From Oscillatoriales cyanobacterium RM2_1_1 (GTDB taxonomy: Bacteria; Cyanobacteriota; Cyanobacteriia; Cyanobacteriales; Microcoleaceae): a DNA stretch of 64,000 nt. Of this stretch, positions 40,598 to 49,217 are shown one piece after another. Position 1 is the first letter of the stretch, and every line of letters starts with the position of its first letter. The translations under genes and the position numbers were made by a program. The notes under the pieces are model-generated. The model was not told the DNA's origin, did no database searches, and was given only the letters and a program-made list of their open reading frames with translations. The DNA is taken from NCBI GenBank assembly GCA_012033335.1, contig JAAURB010000007.1, positions 1 through 64,000 on the forward strand, given 5' to 3'.

Positions 40598-41728
40598 ATG
40601 GCAACCGTTCACCTGGATCAGATTACCCGCCAATATGGCCCTGTGAAGGCTGTAGAGGATATCACCTTTAAAATTCCTGAGGGTGAATTCTGGGTATTTG
40701 TTGGCCCTTCAGGCTGTGGCAAGTCTACAATTCTACGAATCATTGCCGGTTTAGAAACCGCCAGCAGTGGCAATGTTTATATTGGAAATCGATTAGTCAA
40801 TGCAGTTCCCGCCCGTCAACGGGATGTGGCCATGGTATTTCAAAATTATGCCCTCTATCCCCATATGACGGTGGCCGAAAACCTGGCCTTCGGTTTACGG
40901 ATGAGACAGGCGAATCCCAGTACAATTCAAACCCAGATTGACCAAGTGGCCCGTTCCCTGGCGATTGATCATCTGTTGAATCGCAAACCCAAACAGCTTT
41001 CTGGGGGGCAGCAGCAGCGAGTCGCCTTGGGTCGAGCAATTATCCGACAACCCCAGGTATTTTTACTGGATGAACCCCTGTCAAACCTGGATGCCCAGTT
41101 GCGCGACGACACCCGGGCTGAACTCAAGCAACTCCATCAACGATTGGGGATCACGACGGTTTACGTCACCCATGATCAGGTAGAAGCCATGACCCTGGCA
41201 GATCAGATTGTGGTGCTGGATCGGGGTAGGGTTCAGCAAATCGGCCCACCCCAGACAGTTTATGCTCAGCCAGCCAATCAGATGGTGGCAAGGTTTCTAG
41301 GAAATCCCGCGATGAACCTGTTGCCGGCAGTCTATGGCAATAGTCTATTCTGGCTGGGGCAGCAATCCCTGAGTTGTTCGGTAGACTTGCAGGATCAACT
41401 CCATCCCTATGAAGGCCAGCATCTCAATTTAGGGATTCGTCCTGAACACATTACCTGGGTTCCGGCAGAGAATCCGTCTGAGAATATTCCAACGGCTGCC
41501 CAATTACTCAACCATGCCCCCCTCAAGGTTGAAGTCGATTTGATGGAACCCCTAGGGCGGGAAGTTTTAATTCGGGCCCATCTGCTAGAGGCCAACTCCT
41601 CCACTTTAATTCAGTTTCAAGGGCCTGCTGAGGCTCAGTTCCAACCGGGCGATCGCATCATTGTTCATCTCGATCTGGCCCGACTGTTTGTCTTTGATCC
41701 CCAGACTGGCATTGGGCTCTTCGATTAA
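40598..41728 (+). CDS. ABC transporter ATP-binding protein, sugar (MalK/UgpC) type
   Basis: Energises an importer of sugars or polyols. 376 residues from ATG 40598 (TTG 40586 also possible). Walker A GPSGCGKST, Q-loop FQNYALYPHMT, signature LSGGQQQRVALGRA, Walker B VFLLDEPLSNLD, H-loop VTHDQVEAM. The C-terminal ~130 residues form a TOBE regulatory domain (LGIRPEHI). No permease or binding protein is adjacent, as is common for shared ATPases in cyanobacteria, so the transported sugar is unknown. Confidence 0.94.
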   Translation: MATVHLDQITRQYGPVKAVEDITFKIPEGEFWVFVGPSGCGKSTILRIIAGLETASSGNVYIGNRLVNAVPARQRDVAMVFQNYALYPHMTVAENLAFGLRMRQANPSTIQTQIDQVARSLAIDHLLNRKPKQLSGGQQQRVALGRAIIRQPQVFLLDEPLSNLDAQLRDDTRAELKQLHQRLGITTVYVTHDQVEAMTLADQIVVLDRGRVQQIGPPQTVYAQPANQMVARFLGNPAMNLLPAVYGNSLFWLGQQSLSCSVDLQDQLHPYEGQHLNLGIRPEHITWVPAENPSENIPTAAQLLNHAPLKVEVDLMEPLGREVLIRAHLLEANSSTLIQFQGPAEAQFQPGDRIIVHLDLARLFVFDPQTGIGLFD

Positions 41729-41737
41729 GCTCAGGGA

Positions 41738-42148
41738 TTATTCCAAGAACTCAATTCGAGTTACGTCTTCATCTTCTTCCAGAGAATCCGATGGTTTAAT
41801 ATCCGTGGGGTCTAGATTGGGCTGAGTTAAATTCAGACTGTTGCTCACGGGGCCAAGCTTGACTAACAGCCTTGGCCCCGTTCGTCCCAAACGCAATACC
41901 ATACCGTCTGCAACTGAGGTTTGAGTTACCAACTTGTTGTGTAAGTAAGTCCCGTTTGCGCCGAAGTTCACTACTGCCCAGCTTGAATCTTTATTCCAAA
42001 GCTCCAGATGATGACGGGAGACAACGGAATTGTAAATCACAATATCATTATCTTTTGCCCGGCCAATCCGAACAATTGACTCATTTTCAAACATCCAGCG
42101 ATTCACTGGTATCGGCTGCGTTGGGTGAATTAGAATTAAAGTAATCAC
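41738..42148 (-). CDS. FHA-domain protein
   Basis: 136 residues; one forkhead-associated domain that binds phosphothreonine peptides. Core motif GR at VRIGRAKDNDIVI, SRHH in VVSRHHLEL, and the NxG loop as NFGANGTYLHNK. A short acidic tail ends EEDEDVTRIEFLE, a TQ/TR-type tail that might itself be phosphorylated. It is the most downstream of three same-strand FHA genes and a clear paralogue of the next one (both start MITL). It converges on the ABC ATPase stop. Confidence 0.93.
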   Translation of the reverse strand: MITLILIHPTQPIPVNRWMFENESIVRIGRAKDNDIVIYNSVVSRHHLELWNKDSSWAVVNFGANGTYLHNKLVTQTSVADGMVLRLGRTGPRLLVKLGPVSNSLNLTQPNLDPTDIKPSDSLEEDEDVTRIEFLE

Positions 42149-42357
42149 AAACCATTAAAATTCCAAATGTTGACAATGATTGAGAATAGGATTAGCTTTC
42201 AATATTCAGATTTTAATACCTGGATTTTGGGATTTAGATTTTAATATCTAGTTTTCAATGTCTAGTTTTCAATGTCTGGATTTTGAATGAATTGCATAGC
42301 AATTTCACATCAGGTTACAGAGAACTGAAAATCCTTGGCAGGATGGTCTAAATCAAT

Positions 42358-42867
42358 TCAGTCTGGGTTGGTCAAATCGAACTGAGTAGACTCGTCCGAC
42401 GGTTCAGATGGTTCAGATGTGGCTTCTGTTTGTCCAGATCGATTGTCTGGAGGGGCATTAGCCGCTTTCACTCTCTCCACCACAGTACTGGGTTGGGAAT
42501 CAGTCTGGATCTTCATGGTGTTTTTTTGGGTGGTGAGATTAGGGGTTCTGGAACTGAAACTAGGCTCTGGTTGAATTTTAAGCTGAATTTTAGGGCCTGA
42601 GAGGGCAATTTGAATAATTTGCCCGTCTTCTACCCGGCATTCATGGACAGGTTGACCATTGATGTAGGTTCCATTCGTGCCAAGATTGACGACTTTCCAT
42701 CCTTGATAGTCCTGGATTAACTCAAGATGGCAACGGGAAACAATTGCACTATAAAGTACAACATGATTTCGGACTGAACGGCCCACACGCACGGTATTTT
42801 CCTGGTCAAATGTCCAACTTCGGACAGCAATTAACTGATTAGGATGAAGCAAGTTTAAGGTAATCAC
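42358..42867 (-). CDS. FHA-domain protein
   Basis: 169 residues. FHA core at residues ~25-95: VRVGRSVRNHVVL, IVSRCHLEL, NLGTNGTYINGQ. The tail (residues ~100-169) is Thr/Ser/Pro-rich, disordered, and ends EPSDESTQFDLTNPD. Its N terminus closely matches the 41738-42148 product, indicating tandem duplication. Middle gene of the trio; the ~210-base gap to the downstream gene is filled by degenerate repeats. Confidence 0.93.
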   Translation of the reverse strand: MITLNLLHPNQLIAVRSWTFDQENTVRVGRSVRNHVVLYSAIVSRCHLELIQDYQGWKVVNLGTNGTYINGQPVHECRVEDGQIIQIALSGPKIQLKIQPEPSFSSRTPNLTTQKNTMKIQTDSQPSTVVERVKAANAPPDNRSGQTEATSEPSEPSDESTQFDLTNPD

Positions 42868-42915
42868 GTTGATATTGCAGGTTCAGATGATTCTCAGGGT
42901 TGACTTGAGCCACCT

Positions 42916-43719
42916 TTACTGAGATTGCTGGAAGATAAAAGAGACCAAATCTCCTTTGCCCAGGGAGATGCGATCGCCGGGTCTCAGACGATGACGATTA
43001 CCTTTTTGCAGCGGAATATTGTTGATATAAGTTCCATTAGAACTTCCTGTATCCTCAATATAGTAATTATCCGCCTCAACCCTGATATCAGCATGAGTTC
43101 GTGACACGATCTCTGAATTGGGAAAACCTGAGACATCGATGTCCGGGGGAATTAACTGATTGGGCTTACCCAAGTGAACCACGGGCAGATGTTGAGGGAG
43201 TTCAACAACGGCACTCGTTTGTACATGCACCAGACAAGCGGAGGTATTTTGCAGTTGGGTACTGGAATGCCTCGAAGTTCCGCTGCCTAGAGCCGCTTCC
43301 GATGAAATCGAACTGATTTCCAAGTTCTGGGTGGATGATGCTAAGTCCGGTTGCTCCATCTCCATTGCTGGTTCTGGTTCGGCGGGAGACACCGCTGCCA
43401 GGGTGACTTCCGCCATCGGATTAAGGGCTGGAATGGGCTCAAGTTCAATCAGCGCATCGGGTAACGGTTCGGGGGCAAGGTTTTGCGGGATTGGAGGGAT
43501 ATCTTCCCCCAAATCGGGGGGAACAGGTACCAGAAGCTCCTGAGCTTCTGCTTCATTGACCTGCAGGTTATATCCACATTGCCCACAGAATGCAGCATCA
43601 CTTTGAACCGTTGCACCACAATTGGGACAGGCCATAGTGGTGGGCAAGGGAGTATAGCAAGCTTCACACTGAGTTGCCCCTTCTGGATTCTGATGGCTAC
43701 AATTTGGACAAACAATCAT
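42916..43719 (-). CDS. double zinc-ribbon FHA protein
   Basis: 267 residues. Two N-terminal zinc ribbons (CPNCSHQNPEGATQCEAC and CPNCGATVQSDAAFCGQCG), an acidic Pro/Glu-rich linker (~55-150), then an FHA domain from ~170 (VSRTHADIRVE, TGSSNGTYINNIPLQ). It probably scaffolds phosphorylated partners. First of three same-strand FHA genes, 48 bases before the next one, so likely an operon. A Ser/Thr kinase is not present in the window. Confidence 0.93.
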   Translation of the reverse strand: MIVCPNCSHQNPEGATQCEACYTPLPTTMACPNCGATVQSDAAFCGQCGYNLQVNEAEAQELLVPVPPDLGEDIPPIPQNLAPEPLPDALIELEPIPALNPMAEVTLAAVSPAEPEPAMEMEQPDLASSTQNLEISSISSEAALGSGTSRHSSTQLQNTSACLVHVQTSAVVELPQHLPVVHLGKPNQLIPPDIDVSGFPNSEIVSRTHADIRVEADNYYIEDTGSSNGTYINNIPLQKGNRHRLRPGDRISLGKGDLVSFIFQQSQ

Positions 43720-44204
43720 TACTTTTTCCTCCTCAAACTGGAGCCAGTTTCAAGTCTAGCTATGCTCTACACTTAATCCTATCTGATTAAGAATTATCTC
43801 GTCTCAGGGAAACTCGGCTTTTAGATAAAATTTACTTTTAGATAAATCTTATCTAAAGTTTAGATGAAGGATTTGAGCAGGATACTGATCTCACAGTTTA
43901 CTATTTACGGCTCACTGGGGCCAACTACAATTTGTGAATGACAGTTTGCCAGGGACAGTTTGCTGACAACAAACCATACAACCATAGTCCGAGGAACAGC
44001 TATTACATCAGATGCAAGTCTTATGTTGCAGGCATCTGACCTGCTAAGAAACATCTGAAACGGCTGTTCCACTTGATTAACTCTGGGATTCTGAAGTCCC
44101 CTACAATTCATCCAAACCCTAACGAATAGAAACCGTTGCCCAGCCCGAAATCGTTTTGGAGTTTAATCAAGCCTGGTGACTGTAACGGTTCCGGTTACTA
44201 GGGG
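43720..44204. other. 485-base spacer carrying repeat copy C
   Basis: No gene found. It includes small direct repeats near 43830-43860 (TTTTAGATAAA-type) and the dispersed palindrome described next. Confidence 0.4.
44028..44075. repeat. dispersed palindromic repeat, copy C
   Basis: Core GCAGGCATCTGACCTGC at 44028-44044 differs from copies A and B at two bases of the loop side, then AAGAAACATCTGAAACGGCTGTTCC, matching the tail of copies A and B. Confidence 0.65.
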
Positions 44205-44922
44205 CTATTTGAGGTCTTGTCCTGCCGCCTCATCCAGTAGCCACCAGAGTTCCCCTTGGGGCTGAATCAGACGAGCCGGATAGGCAAAGGCATCGGCATC
44301 AGAGGCAAAGATTTGAGCCAGGGCCGGTCGTTTGCTAGCCCCAGCTACCAAGAACATCACACAATGGGCCTGATTGATCAAGGGCACGGTAAATGTTAAA
44401 CGGGGCTGACCGGATTTATTGCCCACTGTTACCAGGCGATCGCGTACCTTTAGTGCCTCCGTTCCCGGAAAGAGAGAAGCCGTATGGGCATCATCTCCGA
44501 TGCCCAACAAAATCAGGTCAAAACTGGGAAAATTCCTCCGGGCCCACGTGAAAAAAGGCCCGCAGTTCAGCCTCATGACGTTTGGCATCTGCGATAGGGT
44601 CTGCAGCCGTTGTCACCATGGGATGAATATTTTCTGAAGGAAACTGTACCGCATCCAGCCAGGCTTGACGGGCCATCAGTTGATTACTGTCCGGATCGTC
44701 TTCCGGAACATAGCGTTCGTCACTCCAAAATACATGGATTTTGTCGAAGGGTAGGGCTTGGGTGGCCAGGGTTGAATACAATGGCTTCGGGGTACTGCCT
44801 CCCGCTAGGGCAATCGTAAACTGACCTCGGGCTTGAATTGCCGTTGTAAGTTGGTCGAGCACAATAGCTTGAGCCCGCTGAATCAGCTGATCTTTGTCCG
44901 CAAGAACTTCTATATTGGCCAT
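44205..44922 (-). CDS. pgl: 6-phosphogluconolactonase, frame broken by 1 nt
   Basis: Hydrolyses 6-phosphogluconolactone in the oxidative pentose phosphate pathway. N-terminal half (to 44518) shows IALAGGSTPKPLYSTL and FWSDERYVPEDDPDSNQ; the C-terminal half shows FDLILLGIGDDAHTASLFPGT, the family signature. As written, the first frame ends at TGA after EEFSQF. Removing one base from the A4 run at 44520-44523 (plus strand) gives EEFSQFDLILLG and a 238-residue protein of normal length. This is the only one of the six frame breaks that needs a deletion rather than an insertion. Confidence 0.9.
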
Positions 44923-45089
44923 GGGTTGTATTTGGATTCAGGGTTATCGAGATAATTTAGGCTTTATCGTTACTGTCCCCAACTAGAGACTGCTCCGGGG
45001 GAAATTTCTACAAAAAATAAACTCAGAACATTGGCCTAAACGATATCATAGAAAAGCATGACCTAAATCCATGAGGGGGAGGAATTATC

Positions 45090-45581
45090 ATGGCTACAGA
45101 TCGTCGCGTTTCCCGAGTGGCAGCAATGATTAAACGGGAAGTCAGCCAGATATTGCTCTATGACATCAAAGATGACCGGGTCGGCACTGGCATGGTGAGC
45201 ATCACCGATGTTGATGTCTCTGGGGACTTGCAACATGCCAAGATTTTTGTCAGCATCTATGGCACCGAGGAAGCTCGTCAGGAAACGATGGCCGGGCTAA
45301 AATCCGCCACCAATCATGTGCGATCTCACCTGGGCCAGCGGATGCGATTACGTCGCACTCCCGAAGTTATTTTCCTGGAAGATCGTTCCCTGGAGCGGGG
45401 AGATAAGATGCTCAATTTGCTCAATCAAATTGCTCAAGAACGCAAGCCGGAGGCGGACAGCAATGCGGATAGCAATATGGGGGAGATGACCCAGGACATG
45501 ACCGGGAAAGTTGCCGAGCAACTTCCCGAAAAAGTTACCAAAAAAGTTACCGAACAGGTCACTGAACCCCTTGAAGACTAG
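45090..45581 (+). CDS. rbfA: 30S ribosome-binding factor A
   Basis: Late 16S rRNA maturation factor. 163 residues. KH-like core at ~1-115: [20 protein letters not shown], the [22 protein letters not shown] strand pair and [18 protein letters not shown]. The last ~45 residues are a low-complexity tail of KVTEQ-like repeats not needed by the family. GGGGGAGGA lies just upstream of the ATG. The next gene starts 35 bases downstream; probably one operon. Confidence 0.95.
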   Translation: MATDRRVSRVAAMIKREVSQILLYDIKDDRVGTGMVSITDVDVSGDLQHAKIFVSIYGTEEARQETMAGLKSATNHVRSHLGQRMRLRRTPEVIFLEDRSLERGDKMLNLLNQIAQERKPEADSNADSNMGEMTQDMTGKVAEQLPEKVTKKVTEQVTEPLED

Positions 45582-45616
45582 ATCACTTTTCAGGATTGCA
45601 CCAGGTTTTGGCTCCT

Positions 45617-47209
45617 ATGATTAATCATCTATCTCTGGCAGAACAGGTGGCTCAGATGGTAGTAGTTCGGGCCTCGGGTCATCTATTTGACCAGCAGATT
45701 CGCTACCCCACTTGGGAGCCGCCCCTAGCAACCTTAAAATCCTGGCTAGAGGATTTGGGAGTCGGGGGGGTGATTTTTGTGGATGGCAGCGCTATAGAGT
45801 TAGCTGCTCGCACGCAACAGCTCCAATCCTGGGCCAAGTTTCCCCTCCTACTGGCGGCAGACATTGAAGAAGGAGTCGGCCAACGGTTTCCAGGTGCAAC
45901 CTGGTTTCCTCCCCCTATGGCTTTAGCGGCGATCGCTGAAACCGACCTATCCAAAGCCCAGCACTATGCCGAACAAATGGGCACTGTAACCGCGCAAGAG
46001 GCGATCGCCCTGGGATTGAACTGGATCCTGGGGCCCGTGGTGGATGTAAATAACAATGCTGACAATCCGGTGATTAATGTTCGTGCCTTTGGGGAGACCC
46101 CAGAACGGGTGAGCCAGCTTGCCACTGCTTTTATCCAGGGTTGCCAGCAGTATCCCATATTGACCACCGCCAAGCACTTTCCCGGCCATGGCGACACAGC
46201 AACGGATTCCCATTGGGAATTGCCCGTCCTGCCCCACTCCCCGGAACGGCTAGCCACCTTAGAATTGCCCCCGTTCCAGGCCGCGATTCAAGCGGGAGTA
46301 GATGGGATCATGAGTGCCCATTTGTCGATTCCAGCCTGGGATAAAACCTGGCCTGCTACCCTGTCCCCTGAAATTCTCACTCACCAACTCCGTCAAACCC
46401 TAGGCTTTCAGGGGTTGATTGTCACTGATGCCTTGGTGATGGGGGCGATCGCCGACCATTACACCCCTAAAGAAGCAGCTATTTTGGCGGTTGAAGCGGG
46501 GGCAGATATTTTGCTGATGCCGGCCAATCCCGCCGTGACGATTCAAGCCGTATGTCAGGCGGTTGAACAGGGACGAATTGCCCCAGACCGAATTGAGGCA
46601 TCCGTTCAGCGGATTTTGCAGGCCAAAACTAAAGTCTCTCCAGGGTGGGTTCCCCCCAATCTCCCCAATCCTGAAGCGGAACGGCTGTTTACTCCTGAGC
46701 TTCTGATGCAGTCCCAGACTGAAGCCCTGGTTCAGCAAATTTTGCAGGAATCGGAGCAATCTCGGGGCCTGCCCTTGTCCCTGGATTCATCCTCGACCCA
46801 ATCCCCTTGGAACCTGGTCATTGTTGATAATCTTTTAGAAGCCCCTTTTCTGGATCGACAAACTCCGGCGATCGCGCTACCCAAGCAGTTTGGTTATGAG
46901 ACCCATTGGGTGGATTGCCAAACTCCAGATTCGCTCACTGACTTGGATTCTCGCCATCCTCTTACCCTGGTTCAGCTTTTTGTCCGGGGCAATCCCTTTC
47001 GAGGCAGTACCGAGATCACCCGTATTGGTCAGCACTGGATTAAACAATTGTTAAGGATTGATCGTTTGCAGGCACTTTTGGTCTATGGTAGTCCTTACGT
47101 GATGAAGCAGTTTCTGTTAGATATTCCTGAGACAGTTCCCTTTGCCTTTTCCTATGGTCAAATGTTGTCAGCGCAAAGGGTTGCTTTAGAAAGATTATTT
47201 GGGTTGTAG
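45617..47209 (+). CDS. nagZ: glycoside hydrolase family 3, beta-N-acetylhexosaminidase
   Basis: Removes N-acetylglucosamine during peptidoglycan recycling. 530 residues from ATG 45617 (TTG 45596 possible). NagZ signature KHFPGHGDTATDSH includes the catalytic His, and the nucleophile Asp lies in GLIVTDALVMGAI. Residues beyond ~360 form an extra C-terminal domain absent from the short E. coli enzyme, as in other cyanobacterial and Bacillus-type members. Follows rbfA and ends at a clear terminator hairpin. Confidence 0.93.
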   Translation: MINHLSLAEQVAQMVVVRASGHLFDQQIRYPTWEPPLATLKSWLEDLGVGGVIFVDGSAIELAARTQQLQSWAKFPLLLAADIEEGVGQRFPGATWFPPPMALAAIAETDLSKAQHYAEQMGTVTAQEAIALGLNWILGPVVDVNNNADNPVINVRAFGETPERVSQLATAFIQGCQQYPILTTAKHFPGHGDTATDSHWELPVLPHSPERLATLELPPFQAAIQAGVDGIMSAHLSIPAWDKTWPATLSPEILTHQLRQTLGFQGLIVTDALVMGAIADHYTPKEAAILAVEAGADILLMPANPAVTIQAVCQAVEQGRIAPDRIEASVQRILQAKTKVSPGWVPPNLPNPEAERLFTPELLMQSQTEALVQQILQESEQSRGLPLSLDSSSTQSPWNLVIVDNLLEAPFLDRQTPAIALPKQFGYETHWVDCQTPDSLTDLDSRHPLTLVQLFVRGNPFRGSTEITRIGQHWIKQLLRIDRLQALLVYGSPYVMKQFLLDIPETVPFAFSYGQMLSAQRVALERLFGL

Positions 47210-47238
47210 TGGGTCTTAGCATAAAAGAATAATCAGTC

Positions 47239-47262
47239 AACTCAACCTGTCGTTGAGTTTTT
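47239..47262 (+). terminator. rho-independent terminator after nagZ
   Basis: Eight-base-pair stem AACTCAAC/GTTGAGTT with loop CTGTC followed by a T-run, 30 bases after the nagZ stop. Best-formed terminator in the window. Confidence 0.75.
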
Positions 47263-47537
47263 GTTGCTCATTACTTCAAGTTTGAGCAAGTTTTGATTTT
47301 GTGGTTTCTGACGAGTGGTTTCTGACGAGTGATTCTTAACTCATTGTTTAGAGGGGCCTGATGTCTAACCTCTCCTGAGGTTATCTGTCCAGGTTCGTCA
47401 GATTTCAATCTTTATTAAAAACTTTTAGAGATTTGTAAGAACTTATACTGAAAATTTTGTCCTAAACTCAAATTTTCGACTATAGTTGGAAGTGGATGCT
47501 GCAAATTCTCTAAATCAGCGTCAAGCGAGGCAAGACT
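47263..47537. other. spacer before DUF4327 gene
   Basis: No gene. TTTCTGACGAGTGGTTTCTGACGAGTG at 47307-47333 is a 14-bp direct duplication. Confidence 0.4.
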
Positions 47538-47762
47538 ATGACTTACACCAGTGTGCAATATTCTCTTGAAACTATTCGAGATGAAGCTCGTGAGCTTCTA
47601 GATCGGGGAGTGATCAGTCGTAATCAGCCGATCTATACTCTCTGTCAGTATATTCCAACCCGCGATTGGATTTGTGTTGAAGGCGAACTAGAAGCCTGTG
47701 ATTTCCTTCTACGGGATCGCATCGGTGATTTAGTGGGTTCAGAAAAGTGGGATAACGACTAA
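47538..47762 (+). CDS. DUF4327 family small protein
   Basis: 74 residues, conserved in cyanobacteria and of unknown function. Readable hallmarks: VQYSLETIRDEARELLDRGV, then QPIYTLCQYIPTRDWICVE and a C-terminal LLRDRIGDLVGSEKWDND. Soluble, no membrane segment. Stand-alone gene with its own spacer on both sides. A small inverted repeat (AAATACC/GGTATTT plus T-run, ~47848-47867) downstream may terminate it. Family name is from memory of the pattern. Confidence 0.85.
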   Translation: MTYTSVQYSLETIRDEARELLDRGVISRNQPIYTLCQYIPTRDWICVEGELEACDFLLRDRIGDLVGSEKWDND

Positions 47763-48058
47763 AAGAGCTGTCCAAAGGTTGCTAAAAAATTGGCAGTTGA
47801 GAGGTTTTCAGGACACATTCAAACTCGATTAGTGCTTGAAATACCAAGGTATTTTTTAAAGCCTATCTTTGAGGCTTAGCAAGCTTGAACAGGTTTATTT
47901 TAAAAGTAGGGCCAGAGTCCTCGATTTATTAAGGTGAGACAACAACCAGTCACTTTCACAGACTCCGAAATAGGTTTGTTGATAGAAATTTTTCCGGATT
48001 AAAGTTTGTTTGTAGTCAGGGTAGAACCCAGAGGAAATTAGCCTCTAATACCTCAAGC

Positions 48059-49198
48059 TCATAACATTAAAATAACTGATTCTGGCCATTCTCGGAACCA
48101 GGATTTTTCATCAGAGTAAAGGGGAAATTGTATGCGATTCCAGCTAAACAAACCGGCCTGAGTCTCCAGATAAATACCATGGCGAAAACTCACCGGCCGA
48201 GCCCCCAAACCACTATCAATATATTGAAATGGCAGCCCTAAATCGGGAGTCGTTTTCAACCGATTTTTGAGCCAGTTGCGGTGAATCATCCCGGTATAGG
48301 TACTCCGCAATGTCCCAGCAAATTCCTGGGCATATCCCATGACTAGATTACAGATCAATCCTAACGTTTGTTCATCGGTAAAGGGCAACGCTTTAAACTC
48401 AGCCTTGAACTCATGGACAATCCATTCATCTAAAAAAAGATGATTCCGGTAACGGTGGGTAATCTCTCGAAAAAAGTCTTTGTTCTCAGATTCATCTGTA
48501 CAGATTAACAACAATTCTTGGGGACAAAAATTAGCCTGAATATTCTGGAGAATTCGTCCAGCATAATTTTTATCTACCCCTGGAATTGAACATCGATAAT
48601 CCGTTAACCTCACATGAATTCCATTAAATTGACCTAGGGTTTGGGCAATTTTTTGGGCTAAATTGAGATAGATTGATCGGGGATGAACCCCCTGTAAAAT
48701 TTCATACAATGAAGGAGTGGGTGAGTAGAAAAATCGAGAATAATAACCAAAATTGCAGGCGCTCAAATGCCAGACATCCTGTTCAACATCCCGAAGCAAG
48801 GTTCGCCCCTCAGCAAACGCGGCTAAACAATCGGGAACAATTGGAGTTTGGGATGCCACAAAAGTGGATTCAACCAATCGGATCGGACTGTGGTAACAGG
48901 TGCATTTCTGGCCGTAGATTTCTCGACAAAAGCTGACATAATCAATAATTTCTATGGGAAGCGGGTCAACAATATCGAGGATCGTTGGTACAGCACCCTG
49001 ATTAATGACTCCCTGACGACTGACCGGAATTTGCCAATAGTAACCTCCTCGACAGGGCTGTAGCTGTTTTCCTACCCCTCGGGAACCATAGTAAACCAGC
49101 TTTCTCTGGGTCAGATATGCCAGTCCCACCGCAAGCTCCAGGGACATTAAGTTGTTATTGAGTCCGGATTCATAATCCTTGTACAAAAGATATCCCAT
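48059..49198 (-). CDS. O-fucosyltransferase-like glycosyltransferase
   Basis: 379 residues. GT-B-type features of the GT23/65/68 fucosyltransferase group: an N-terminal Asn-rich sugar-nucleotide loop (GLNNNLMSLELAVGLAYLT), a central GIHVRLTDY, and a late DEQTLGLICNLVMGYAQEFAGTLRSTYTG segment that normally binds the GDP-sugar. The Arg in HVRLTD is the conserved contact. No signal peptide or membrane helix, so it acts in the cytoplasm. The ATG lies 19 bases after the M16 peptidase stop, so the two are probably co-transcribed. Acceptor unknown. Confidence 0.72.
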   Translation of the reverse strand: MGYLLYKDYESGLNNNLMSLELAVGLAYLTQRKLVYYGSRGVGKQLQPCRGGYYWQIPVSRQGVINQGAVPTILDIVDPLPIEIIDYVSFCREIYGQKCTCYHSPIRLVESTFVASQTPIVPDCLAAFAEGRTLLRDVEQDVWHLSACNFGYYSRFFYSPTPSLYEILQGVHPRSIYLNLAQKIAQTLGQFNGIHVRLTDYRCSIPGVDKNYAGRILQNIQANFCPQELLLICTDESENKDFFREITHRYRNHLFLDEWIVHEFKAEFKALPFTDEQTLGLICNLVMGYAQEFAGTLRSTYTGMIHRNWLKNRLKTTPDLGLPFQYIDSGLGARPVSFRHGIYLETQAGLFSWNRIQFPLYSDEKSWFREWPESVILML

Positions 49199-49217
49199 AG
49201 GATAATTCTGGCAGAAC

